This document shows, piece by piece, positions 8,051 to 15,229 of a DNA stretch of 15,229 nt. The notes below the pieces were generated by a model that saw only the letters and a program-made list of their open reading frames with translations, ran no database searches and was not told the DNA's origin. A program made the translations under genes and the position numbers. Each line of letters starts with the position of its first letter. The first letter of the stretch is position 1. The DNA comes from an uncultured Fidelibacterota bacterium (GTDB lineage: Bacteria; Marinisomatota; Marinisomatia; Marinisomatales; UBA1611): the NCBI GenBank assembly GCA_913043185.1, contig CAJWMI010000044.1, forward strand, positions 1 to 15,229, given 5' to 3'.

Positions 8051-10138
8051 TTGACTGATTCTAATAAATCGCAATTTCGACCTAAACATCCGATTATGGT
8101 TTGGGATGGTGAATGCGAATTTTGTAGGCTATGTGCAGATAGATTTAAATCAGCGGGTACCGGTAAAGTCGAATTTATTCCATTTCAGGATTTGCATAGC
8201 AAATATCCTAAAGCACCGCAGCTAGATTACAAAAAATCAGTAGTATTTTTTTCTAAGAATGGCATCCGATCAGGAGCGGCTGCTATCTATGGCTATTACA
8301 GTGAGATTGGATTACAATGGCCCTTAATGCTATATAAGAGATTAAATGTCTTTTCAAAAATATCAGAAATTTTATACCAATTTATTGCAAACAACAGAAA
8401 GTTTTTTCGGCAAATAGGACAAGTATTTTGGGGGTCTAATTTTTTAGCTGATACCTACAAGGTTAGCGGCTGGTTATATGGACGGTTGTTAGGCCTTGTA
8501 GGCCTAATCGCCTTTTTCTCTTTTTGGACTCAGTCAGATTTACTTATTAGTTCAGAGGGTTTAGTACCGTTCAAAGATGACCTCCAGCAGATTGAGGGAT
8601 ATATTACCACTACAAACAGTGATATTTCAAAGTGGTATGCTAGGCCAACTCTTCTTTGGTTATCTAAGACTGATTTATGGCTGGATATTATTTTGTTTTC
8701 AGGTATTTTTTCTTCTATTTTATTATTTATTGGCATTATTCCGCATATTTCTATTGCAATATCTTGGGTTTGTTACCTCTCTATTTCATCAATTTCTGAG
8801 CCATTTCTGAATTTTCAGTGGGACACTCTTCTTCTAGAGGCATATCTATTATCTTTCTTTTTTGTGCCTTGGAAGATCTATGATAATAGGAAAAAAATTG
8901 AGAACCCTTCGATTATTGGTAAATGGTTATTATGGCTACTGATTATAAAGCTAATGTTTGAATCTGGGCTTGTTAAATTTACTTTTTTTGGACAAGGTGG
9001 ATCGAATACATGGAGAGACTTAACTGCACTTAATTATCATTTTTGGACTCAACCAATTCCATCATGGATCAGCTGGTATATTGATCAACTTCCTAGTATT
9101 ATAGATAAAGTATCTCTATTCTTTACATATTGGTGCGAATTAATTGTGCCATTTATGATATTTTTCCCAAGAAGAATTAGACGTATTGCATTTTTTAGTT
9201 TAATCCTATTCCAGATTTTAATCATTTTGACAGGGAACTACGGATTTTTCAATCTTCTCACAATAATTCTATGTGTCACCCTATTAGATGATCAATTAAT
9301 TGCGCATTATTTTGATAAGTGGTTAAAAATATCTAAACAAGAAAGCACAACCAAAGCACTGCCAGAAAAAATAAAAATGACTATGAGTGTAGTGATTTTT
9401 TCTTGTTTTATTTACACAACAATATTTTTTGTGAATCGAGATTTAAAGGGTAGTGATTTCAATCAAAGTAGGAATGAAATATCCAATTTAGGCAATTTTA
9501 TTATTCAGACTGCTCAGGTCAGTAGGTCGCTTAATGCCTATGGATTGTTTAGGGTGATGACTATCACAAGACCTGAAATTTATATTGAGGTTTTGAACCA
9601 AGATAGTTCATGGGTTCCTATTATTTTTAAGTATAAACCTGTAAAAGAAGACCAAAGACCTAAGTTTTTTTTCCCTCATATGCCCCGCATAGATTGGCAG
9701 ATCTGGTTTGAGGCTCTTTATTTTGAAAGGCTTATAAGCAATCCTTTTGCACTTTCGACATACCAGAGATTTTTACAGACTATGGTTTCTGAAGATTTAG
9801 AAAGAAGTGATATAAATATAAATAATTTTATTAAAGATGAAGACCGGAAAATACTATCCTCTTTACAATTTTCAGAAAGACAAAACTATGTTAGAAGACT
9901 TGAAGCTAGTATTAATAATCATTTAAGAAATTCTTACTGGTTTTCCAGATTTCTATCAAAACTAGCTCAAAAAGATCCTTTAGTGGCAAGTTATTTTGAT
10001 TCTAATGATATAGCAGAGATTTTAAGTATGCGTGTGAGCTTATATCAGTACTCGTTTAGTAGTGGTGAAGGTGATTCGCAAAATTGGTGGGATATTGATA
10101 AAAATAATAGCCCTTCAATAGTTATTGATCTAAGATAA
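8051..10138 (+). CDS. DUF393 thiol-oxidoreductase domain fused to lipase maturation factor-like membrane protein
   Basis: Two domains in one chain of 695 residues. The N-terminal 110 or so residues are a DUF393 (DCC) thioredoxin-like domain with D-G-E-C-E-F-C-R-L-C; the C-x-x-C pair is C22/C25, with C28 nearby. From about residue 138 it matches the lipase maturation factor (LMF1/HTTM) family: several membrane helices, N-F-Q-W-D-T-L-L-L-E-A, E-S-G-L-V-K-F, W-R-D-L-T-A-L-N-Y-H-F-W-T-Q-P-I-P, and G-N-Y-G-F-F-N-L-L-T. The C-terminal half has the matching domain with the NAYGLFRVMT, RPEIYIEV and PRIDWQIWFEAL segments. LMF1 in animals helps fold lipases in the ER; a role in folding or modifying exported proteins is inferred. 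TTG at 8051 is the farthest start, since a stop precedes it. The ATG at 8096 (residue 16) would cut into the first beta strand, so TTG or another early start is preferred. Confidence 0.85.
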   Translation: MTDSNKSQFRPKHPIMVWDGECEFCRLCADRFKSAGTGKVEFIPFQDLHSKYPKAPQLDYKKSVVFFSKNGIRSGAAAIYGYYSEIGLQWPLMLYKRLNVFSKISEILYQFIANNRKFFRQIGQVFWGSNFLADTYKVSGWLYGRLLGLVGLIAFFSFWTQSDLLISSEGLVPFKDDLQQIEGYITTTNSDISKWYARPTLLWLSKTDLWLDIILFSGIFSSILLFIGIIPHISIAISWVCYLSISSISEPFLNFQWDTLLLEAYLLSFFFVPWKIYDNRKKIENPSIIGKWLLWLLIIKLMFESGLVKFTFFGQGGSNTWRDLTALNYHFWTQPIPSWISWYIDQLPSIIDKVSLFFTYWCELIVPFMIFFPRRIRRIAFFSLILFQILIILTGNYGFFNLLTIILCVTLLDDQLIAHYFDKWLKISKQESTTKALPEKIKMTMSVVIFSCFIYTTIFFVNRDLKGSDFNQSRNEISNLGNFIIQTAQVSRSLNAYGLFRVMTITRPEIYIEVLNQDSSWVPIIFKYKPVKEDQRPKFFFPHMPRIDWQIWFEALYFERLISNPFALSTYQRFLQTMVSEDLERSDININNFIKDEDRKILSSLQFSERQNYVRRLEASINNHLRNSYWFSRFLSKLAQKDPLVASYFDSNDIAEILSMRVSLYQYSFSSGEGDSQNWWDIDKNNSPSIVIDLR

Positions 10139-10351
10139 TAAAAAAATACCTACTAAAGAATTTTTCCTATATTTAAGTCTCCTTTTAGTTGGAGATTTGC
10201 AAATGATAGAAAAATTAAAAAGTTTCATGGGTAGCCACCCAAAAAATTCCCCTATAACTAAGGATAAGCTGTGAGGCGTCTAATGTTTACTATCAACATG
10301 CAAAATAGTTTTAGGGGAAAAATTTAAAATGATATCATAGGAAATAATAAA
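10139..10351 (+). other. Structured 213-base gap with several inverted repeats
   Basis: The gap contains, in order: an 8-bp stem with one G-T pair (10175-10182 with 10191-10198); a 5-bp stem with a 4-base loop (10228-10232 with 10237-10241); a long-range 13-position stem with a single mismatch (10247-10259 with 10307-10319) enclosing a 5-bp hairpin (10283-10287 with 10295-10299); and a perfect 10-base palindrome at 10329-10338. No poly-T run follows any stem, so a classical terminator is not supported. It may be a 5' leader RNA of the gene at 10352 or a small RNA, but chance pairing in AT-rich DNA is not excluded. Confidence 0.4.
10203..10274 (+). CDS. Possible 23-residue small ORF or leader peptide
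   Basis: An ATG-to-TGA frame encodes 23 residues (MIEKLKSFMGSHPKNSPITK then DKL), basic overall. A GGAG at 10191-10194 sits eight bases before the ATG, a good Shine-Dalgarno spacing in a region where many genes lack one. The same GGAG lies in the 3' arm of the stem at 10175-10198, so folding would hide it. The frame overlaps the second stem and the 5' arm of the long-range stem. It could be a translated leader, but a chance ORF of this length is common. Confidence 0.25.
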   Translation: MIEKLKSFMGSHPKNSPITKDKL

Positions 10352-12421
10352 ATGAGATATAAATACGTATTAATAATTCTGATCTTTTTCTCAACAGATT
10401 TTTTACGATCACAAGGAGCTCAAGAGTTTGGGAAAATATTTAAAAAAAGCGAGAACCAAGCTCCTGTCGCTAGCGCTGGTGAAGATGTTAAAGTTCCTCC
10501 AGGAACTACAATCACAATAAGTGGTGAAAAATCAGGAGACCCAAACGGTGATGTTTTACAGTTTGAATGGTCACTTCCACCATCATTAATGCAAAAAGAT
10601 AACTATCTTTATGATCAGACAGATACAGTCAAGACCCATAAGGGAAAAAGTAAGGGATCCGTTGATGTAATTAAGACATATACTCAAAATTTTTTACTTG
10701 ATATACCTGAATTATTGCCAGTAGGATCAAAGCACATCGTTAAACTAACTGTCAGAGATAAAAAAGGACTTACCTCAACAGATTCTTTTGAGATAGAGAT
10801 AGTTGAACCTGAGAAGGATGATATTGAAGAACAAATTACAGCAGGAGAAATAGCTGTAAATACTGAAAAATTAAAAATGGGTAAAGAACAACCTGATGCA
10901 ATAATATCGATACAATCACTTTCTATTGGCGAACTCGTGCCAATGCAAAAAGAAGCCTTAAATAGTATGATCTATCACTTGATCAGAGATACAGGTATGA
11001 AAGGATTAATTGATCCAAATCAATATAGGCGAGATACATTATATACAATTACAGAGGCAGATAGTACAAACCCTGCCGTTACTTCCAAATATAATCTGAA
11101 TTGTCAAACAGATTCTTGTGCTGCACAAAATGCTATTATGGATGGTGCTACTCATGTTCTCTCGTGGTCCTTTAATAGATACAATATGTTAGAGCTACAC
11201 TTTTTTAAGGCTAAGGAATATCTCAATAAAAAACAGACCTATTCTTGGTCGATTTTTACCGTACCAATGGATAAGAAGGATCTAAAAACTATACTTCTAC
11301 CAAGTGCTCTGGCAATTGACAACAACGGTGATATGATTGTCGCAAGCTCAAGTACACATAGTTTGTATGAGGTAGGTCTGGATCAGGAAGTGGAAAAAAT
11401 TATTTCTGGGAAAGTGTATAACGCAGATCTAACCAACCCAGCTGGTATTGATGTTGATTCTGATGGGAAATTGTATGTGTCTGATAGGGATAATAACAGG
11501 GTTTTTAGCATGTCTAATGGGAAATATAATATGCTAGCAGATCGTACCTCATCAATAAAAATTGAGCACCCTACCTCTATCCGGGCATTAGATAATGGAT
11601 CAATTGCTGTATTGTGTGAAGGAGACCAATCCATTCGATTAATTAGTGATCGAGGCAGAATTAGTACAATCCTTAATCCAGGGGTCATTGAAGGGATGAA
11701 AGATATCGCAGTTGATAATAAAGGAGAGTTTTACGCAGTTAGTCAATATCTTGGTCAGGTATTTAAAATTGTAGGAATAGATAAAGTTGAGTTAATCGCT
11801 GGATCAAAAAAGGGAACTGGCCTTAGAGGAAACGGTATAATTGCTAAGGAGGCTGAATTATTTGAGCCAATTGCCATCGATTTTGATCTCTCAGGTAGGT
11901 TATACATTGCAGAGACAGGAAAAGGTCTGGTACGCTACATTGAAGATGACAGTCTATTATATACAATGGCCGGAGGTGGTTTTAGTTGGGATGGTTTAGG
12001 TCACTCCAGATCCATGGATGTAAAATTAGAACACCTGTCTTATATGAGATTAGGTCCAGGACCTAGTATTTATCTTAGCCAGATGATCGAACATGCTATA
12101 AGAGTGGTTAGTGTAAAACAAGAACCATCATGGATAGCATATGATATCCATATGACACCAATGCATTCGATTTATGAATATGGTGTCGCTGGACTTGAAC
12201 CATATTTTAAGGAAACAATACCAAAAATTCTAAAGGGGTATCTACCAAAACAGAAAAAGTCTTTTGGCAAAAGATTCAAAGACTTTAATAAAAATATGGC
12301 AGACTATTTTAAGGAAAGGCCACTTCTTTTTGCTGTTCTGTTATTGTTTGGAAGTCAGGCGACTTCTGCAGCTCTTGGAAATTCAGGCTCTTTAGATATG
12401 CCACCAGATTTCCCATTTTAA
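10352..12421 (+). CDS. Secreted PKD/NHL beta-propeller protein with C-terminal hydrophobic segment
   Basis: An exported multidomain protein of 689 residues. Residues 1 to about 21 form a signal peptide. About 36-150 is a PKD/Ig-like domain (NQAPVASAGEDVKVPPG, then DPNGDVLQFEWSLP and a closing VKLTVRDKKGLTSTDSFEIEI). About 175-310 resembles the alpha/beta domain of CsgG- or TolB-type envelope proteins, including C-Q-T-D-S-C-A-A-Q followed by an 'a..dGATHVLSWSF' strand; this part is my weakest call. About 315-590 holds NHL-like propeller repeats such as P-A-G-I-D-V-D-S-D-G-K-L-Y-V-S-D-R-D-N-N-R-V. A hydrophobic stretch at about 655-675 follows a basic helix and may anchor the protein. Enzymatic activity is not evident; a binding or scaffold role is inferred. 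It starts after the structured gap, and the fibre-like gene follows 53 bases later, probably in one operon. Confidence 0.75.
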   Translation: MRYKYVLIILIFFSTDFLRSQGAQEFGKIFKKSENQAPVASAGEDVKVPPGTTITISGEKSGDPNGDVLQFEWSLPPSLMQKDNYLYDQTDTVKTHKGKSKGSVDVIKTYTQNFLLDIPELLPVGSKHIVKLTVRDKKGLTSTDSFEIEIVEPEKDDIEEQITAGEIAVNTEKLKMGKEQPDAIISIQSLSIGELVPMQKEALNSMIYHLIRDTGMKGLIDPNQYRRDTLYTITEADSTNPAVTSKYNLNCQTDSCAAQNAIMDGATHVLSWSFNRYNMLELHFFKAKEYLNKKQTYSWSIFTVPMDKKDLKTILLPSALAIDNNGDMIVASSSTHSLYEVGLDQEVEKIISGKVYNADLTNPAGIDVDSDGKLYVSDRDNNRVFSMSNGKYNMLADRTSSIKIEHPTSIRALDNGSIAVLCEGDQSIRLISDRGRISTILNPGVIEGMKDIAVDNKGEFYAVSQYLGQVFKIVGIDKVELIAGSKKGTGLRGNGIIAKEAELFEPIAIDFDLSGRLYIAETGKGLVRYIEDDSLLYTMAGGGFSWDGLGHSRSMDVKLEHLSYMRLGPGPSIYLSQMIEHAIRVVSVKQEPSWIAYDIHMTPMHSIYEYGVAGLEPYFKETIPKILKGYLPKQKKSFGKRFKDFNKNMADYFKERPLLFAVLLLFGSQATSAALGNSGSLDMPPDFPF

Positions 12422-12462
12422 TAGTAATGAAAGAATTAATCAAAACAGTTAACGTTTTTAAT

Positions 12463-12468
12463 GAGGAG
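12463..12468 (+). promoter_or_regulatory. Shine-Dalgarno GAGGAG for the gene at 12475
   Basis: GAGGAG lies six bases before the ATG at 12475. It is one of the two clear ribosome binding sites of a long gene in this window; most other genes have none. It fixes the start of the last gene. Confidence 0.7.
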
Positions 12469-12474
12469 TAGATC

Positions 12475-15229
12475 ATGAAAAAACATATTTACATATTGCT
12501 AATGATTGCGATACCGCTTTTAGCTCAAAGATCAGAGCGCAGAGTATCAGCATCCAAATCAAATAATGACCAATCGTCTTTGATTCAAGAATCATCTACG
12601 ATTTCTGTTCCAAGGCGGATATCGTACCAAGGCATATTAACAAAAACCAATGGACAGCCTGCTGCTGATAAATCCTATGAAGTGAAGTTTAGGCTCTATA
12701 AACAATTGGATGGGGGGGATTCTTTTTGGGAGGAGACTCAGCAGGTATACATTAATGATGGACTATTATCTGCTACTCTAGGCATTGTGAATGAATTAGC
12801 AATTATACCATCATCTGCTTTTTTAGAAGTAGAAGTGGAGGGAAGTGTTCTACAGCCTAGACAGGAAATGACAGCTGTGTTTTACTCTATCATAGCTGAT
12901 ACTGCCTATCATGCAAAAGGGTATACACAAACCGTAGATATGGCAGCCGTTTCATTATCTGGTGACTATTATGATCTAAATAATCTTCCAGAAATTGGTT
13001 CCATTGCACAACAAGATTCTGCTCAGATAAACATAAAAGGTGGTACTATTGATGCTGTCGTTATTGGAGCTGATAGTGCCTCTTCAGCAAATTTTACTCA
13101 GGTTGATGTAGCAGGTTCTGTAACAGCAGATGTATTTGTTGGTAGCGCGGCTGGTCTTACAGGGATACTTGCCGATTCTCTTGGTGTGATTAGTGGGCAG
13201 AGTCCGCTTGCGATGGAGGGTTTAACGTATGATGATAATGAGATGGTATTTACCATAGAGGATCCAACTGAAGATCGCATAATTAATATACCCGATGTAA
13301 GTGGAACGATGATCACTACAGGCAATGATGAAAATATTGATGCAGTTGGAACTATAGAGGTTGGAACATGGAATGCTGATCCAATTGGCGATACTTATGT
13401 AAACGAAGACCTGACCGTTTTGGGAGGAACGATCGATAGTACAATAATAGGTGATTCTATTCCTGCTCTTGGTCGATTTACTACTATAACAACTCAAGAA
13501 GGGATAAACATTGATGATGGAAATACAGTATTATCCAATGTTGAACTTGGTGTTTTAGATGAAGTAGTCCAAGGACAAGTATCTGCAGGAAAAGTGCTTG
13601 TAGCAAGTGATGATAGAGACATATCAGGAATCGGAAACATTACATCGAATGGTGAAATAGTTGCGGAGTCTTTTGCAGGAATGTTCATCGGAGATGGTTC
13701 CGGTATCACTGGGGTCAGTGCAACTAGTGTTGGTACTTTGACCGGTATTAGTCCTCTTGCTTTAGACGGGGAAAATATTGATGATTTTCAGACAACAATT
13801 CAAGTTGAAGAGCCTTCAGTAGACGCCACAATAATTATACCGAATAATAATGGCACAATGATCACAACAGGGAATGACAACCTCATAGATGCTGTTGGGA
13901 CTATTGTCGATGGTGTTTGGCAGGCAAATATCATACAAGATGATTATATATCTGATTCTCTAACATTAAACAATGGGACTATCAATGGTATAGCTATTGG
14001 TTCAATAGACCCAGATTCAGCGAGAGTTACTCATTTGAGATCTGTGCATGGTATCTCACTAGGTGACGGCTCAATAGATATATCACCGGAAGAAATTAGC
14101 TATTTAGACGGCGTTTCAGTTGGGGAAGCAGAAACAAATAAAGCACTTGTTCCAGATAGGGAATTATCTATCACAGGGTTAAGCAGTATGACGATTGAAG
14201 AGAATTTCTTTAGTGCCTTCGTTGGAATAGATGACATTGTTATTGATGGATCTAGTATAGGACATGCTGATGATGAAGATCTAGTTACGCTTTCAAATGG
14301 CAGTGTTAATGTTTCTGGAAATATAGAGGCAAATAGTGTAACCGTATCTGGGACCATTACTGCTAGTGACTTTACCGGTACTTTTAGTGGAGATGGTACT
14401 GGGCTGACAGGAGTATCAGCTACAGAGGTTGGTGTATTATCTGGCCAAATTCCGATTGAATTTGAAGGGACTACTGCAGATCCTTACGAAACAAAATTAT
14501 CAATTACTGATCCGACTGAAGATCGTGTGATTAGGATACCAGATGTAAGTGGTACTTTATTTACAAGTGGTAATAAAACTGATATTGATAGTGTTGGGAT
14601 ATTAACTGGAGGTACGTGGAATGCTTCGGTCATCCAGGATTCATATATTGCAGAAAATTTAAGGATCACAGAAGGTATAATAAATAATACGGTTATTGGA
14701 TCAGTAACTCCAAATGAGGGTGGATTTACAAATGTAACTGCTTCTGGAGCGGTTACTGGTGGAAGTATCACCGATGGTACTGCAACGATAGATGATGGTG
14801 CAGTGACGGGTGTTACCACCATTACAGGTTCTGGTTTAGCAACCGTTGGTGCTTTGGATGTGGATGATGTACTGGTAGATGGTGCGACCATTGGTCATAC
14901 CGATGATACAAATTTAATTACCTTATCGAATGGTACGATGACAGTTGATGGAACTGTCGCAGCGACGACCTTAACGGGTGATGGTTCTGGTATTACGGGT
15001 GTATCTGCTAGTTCGATCAAGTCGGATGATATTACAGCTGGTGATGCAGCGGTAACGATCAGCACTTCTACAGGTGCGATCAATCTTACTCCTGCAGATG
15101 GTTCAGCGATCGTATTAGATGGTGCGGTGAATGTTGATGCAGGTGTGGTGACTGGTGTTACAGCTCTAACTTCCTCTGGAGCGGTTACTGGTGGAAGTAT
15201 CACCGATGGTACTGCAACGATAGATGATG
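12475..15229 (+). CDS. Secreted fibre-like repeat protein (3' partial, at least 918 codons)
   Basis: The frame is open from the ATG to the right edge with no stop, so only the N-terminal part is seen. Residues 1 to about 17 form a signal peptide ending near L-L-A. About 49-140 is a widespread secreted-protein N-terminal domain (I-S-Y-Q-G-I-L, then KFRLY, FWEETQQV, GLLSATLG and P-R-Q-E-M-T). The rest is built from repeated beta-rich modules like those of phage tail fibres and large adhesins. Module one: GDGSGITGVSA with variants. Module two: DPTEDRIINIPDVSGTMITT at 263, with relatives at 446 and 679, each followed by an 'IDAVGTI..GTWNA' segment. Module three: DGSSIGHADDEDLVTLSNG and DGATIGHTDDTNLITLSNG. 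The composition is rich in G, T, S, D, V and I with hardly any cysteine. A surface fibre or adhesin role is inferred. Reverse-strand frames here are shadows. Confidence 0.85.
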   Translation, partial: MKKHIYILLMIAIPLLAQRSERRVSASKSNNDQSSLIQESSTISVPRRISYQGILTKTNGQPAADKSYEVKFRLYKQLDGGDSFWEETQQVYINDGLLSATLGIVNELAIIPSSAFLEVEVEGSVLQPRQEMTAVFYSIIADTAYHAKGYTQTVDMAAVSLSGDYYDLNNLPEIGSIAQQDSAQINIKGGTIDAVVIGADSASSANFTQVDVAGSVTADVFVGSAAGLTGILADSLGVISGQSPLAMEGLTYDDNEMVFTIEDPTEDRIINIPDVSGTMITTGNDENIDAVGTIEVGTWNADPIGDTYVNEDLTVLGGTIDSTIIGDSIPALGRFTTITTQEGINIDDGNTVLSNVELGVLDEVVQGQVSAGKVLVASDDRDISGIGNITSNGEIVAESFAGMFIGDGSGITGVSATSVGTLTGISPLALDGENIDDFQTTIQVEEPSVDATIIIPNNNGTMITTGNDNLIDAVGTIVDGVWQANIIQDDYISDSLTLNNGTINGIAIGSIDPDSARVTHLRSVHGISLGDGSIDISPEEISYLDGVSVGEAETNKALVPDRELSITGLSSMTIEENFFSAFVGIDDIVIDGSSIGHADDEDLVTLSNGSVNVSGNIEANSVTVSGTITASDFTGTFSGDGTGLTGVSATEVGVLSGQIPIEFEGTTADPYETKLSITDPTEDRVIRIPDVSGTLFTSGNKTDIDSVGILTGGTWNASVIQDSYIAENLRITEGIINNTVIGSVTPNEGGFTNVTASGAVTGGSITDGTATIDDGAVTGVTTITGSGLATVGALDVDDVLVDGATIGHTDDTNLITLSNGTMTVDGTVAATTLTGDGSGITGVSASSIKSDDITAGDAAVTISTSTGAINLTPADGSAIVLDGAVNVDAGVVTGVTALTSSGAVTGGSITDGTATIDD
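13258..14940 (+). repeat. Degenerate in-frame module repeats in the fibre-like gene
   Basis: The DPTEDR/IPDVSGT module starts near 13261, 13810 and 14509, giving spacings of about 183 and 233 residues. The first and third copies remain clearly similar in DNA, while the middle one has drifted (EEPSVDATIIIPNNNGTMIT). The IGH-DD-LSNG module recurs near 14248 and 14879. The spacing is not constant, so this is a mosaic of modules, not a simple tandem array. Confidence 0.7.
14743..14797 (+). repeat. Exact 55-base direct repeat, copy 1
   Basis: Identical over 55 bases to 15175-15229; the preceding bases differ (T at 14742, C at 15174). It begins with TCTGGAGCGGTTACTGGTGG and is in frame at residue 757, encoding SGAVTGGSITDGTATIDD. 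Confidence 0.95.
15175..15229 (+). repeat. Exact 55-base direct repeat, copy 2, ending at the window edge
   Basis: Same sequence and frame as 14743-14797, starting at residue 901, 432 bases (144 codons) downstream. The window ends on the last matching base, so the repeat may continue beyond what is visible. Confidence 0.95.

Noticed and set aside
12440..12460. Imperfect inverted repeat AAAAC...GTTTT followed by T's as a terminator between 10352 and 12475 genes
   Set aside because: The stem is short, A/T-only at its base and has a bulge; it is too weak to call and the two genes look co-transcribed.
13098..15203. Reverse-strand open frames rich in S, T, P and V
   Set aside because: They mirror the repeated modules of the forward fibre-like gene, which is open throughout with signal peptide and ribosome binding site.
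12475..15229. Prophage, because of tail-fibre-like modules
   Set aside because: There is a signal peptide and no structural, packaging or integrase gene nearby; such modules are common in secreted bacterial proteins.

Overview
The window is an AT-rich stretch of bacterial DNA in which every supportable gene lies on the + strand. Several gene families here are common in marine, uncultured members of the Fibrobacterota-Chlorobiota-Bacteroidota side of the tree: a secreted deiminase ending in a dockerin-like tail, a MORN-repeat lipoprotein, a DUF393-lipase maturation factor fusion, and a giant secreted fibre-like repeat protein. Candidatus Marinimicrobia (SAR406/Neomarinimicrobiota) is my best guess. 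It rests on family recall, not on a marker gene, and Ignavibacteria or Bacteroidota remain possible. I see no rRNA, tRNA, CRISPR array or insertion sequence.

Layout. The window opens inside the C-terminal part of an M1-family aminopeptidase (to 623), whose reading frame is open to the left edge. A small protein of unknown function follows (724-1155). Next is a secreted Porphyromonas-type peptidylarginine deiminase with a complete visible active site and a C-terminal dockerin-like pair of calcium loops (1204-2796). One base after it comes a saccharopine dehydrogenase-like NAD(P)-binding reductase (2798-4036). Then a 990-residue lipoprotein made almost entirely of MORN repeats in a nested higher-order pattern (4112-7084), a short Ppx/GppA phosphatase (7128-8030), and a thiol-oxidoreductase/lipase maturation factor fusion (8051-10138). 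A 213-base gap (10139-10351) holds several inverted repeats and a possible 23-codon ORF. The last two genes look like an operon: a secreted or anchored PKD/NHL-propeller protein (10352-12421) and a very long secreted repeat protein that runs off the right edge (12475 onward).

How it fits together. Most products are predicted to be exported or to act at the cell envelope: deiminase, MORN lipoprotein, membrane-bound maturation factor, propeller protein and fibre-like protein. The window therefore reads as an envelope and secreted-protein neighbourhood with two cytoplasmic enzymes inserted (reductase and Ppx). No single pathway links all the genes, and I do not claim one. The most notable items are the PPAD-like enzyme outside its usual sorting context, the MORN protein whose super-repeat grows in steps of 24 residues, the structured gap before 10352, and the exact 55-base repeat at which the window stops. 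That last feature looks like an assembly break inside a longer repeat gene.
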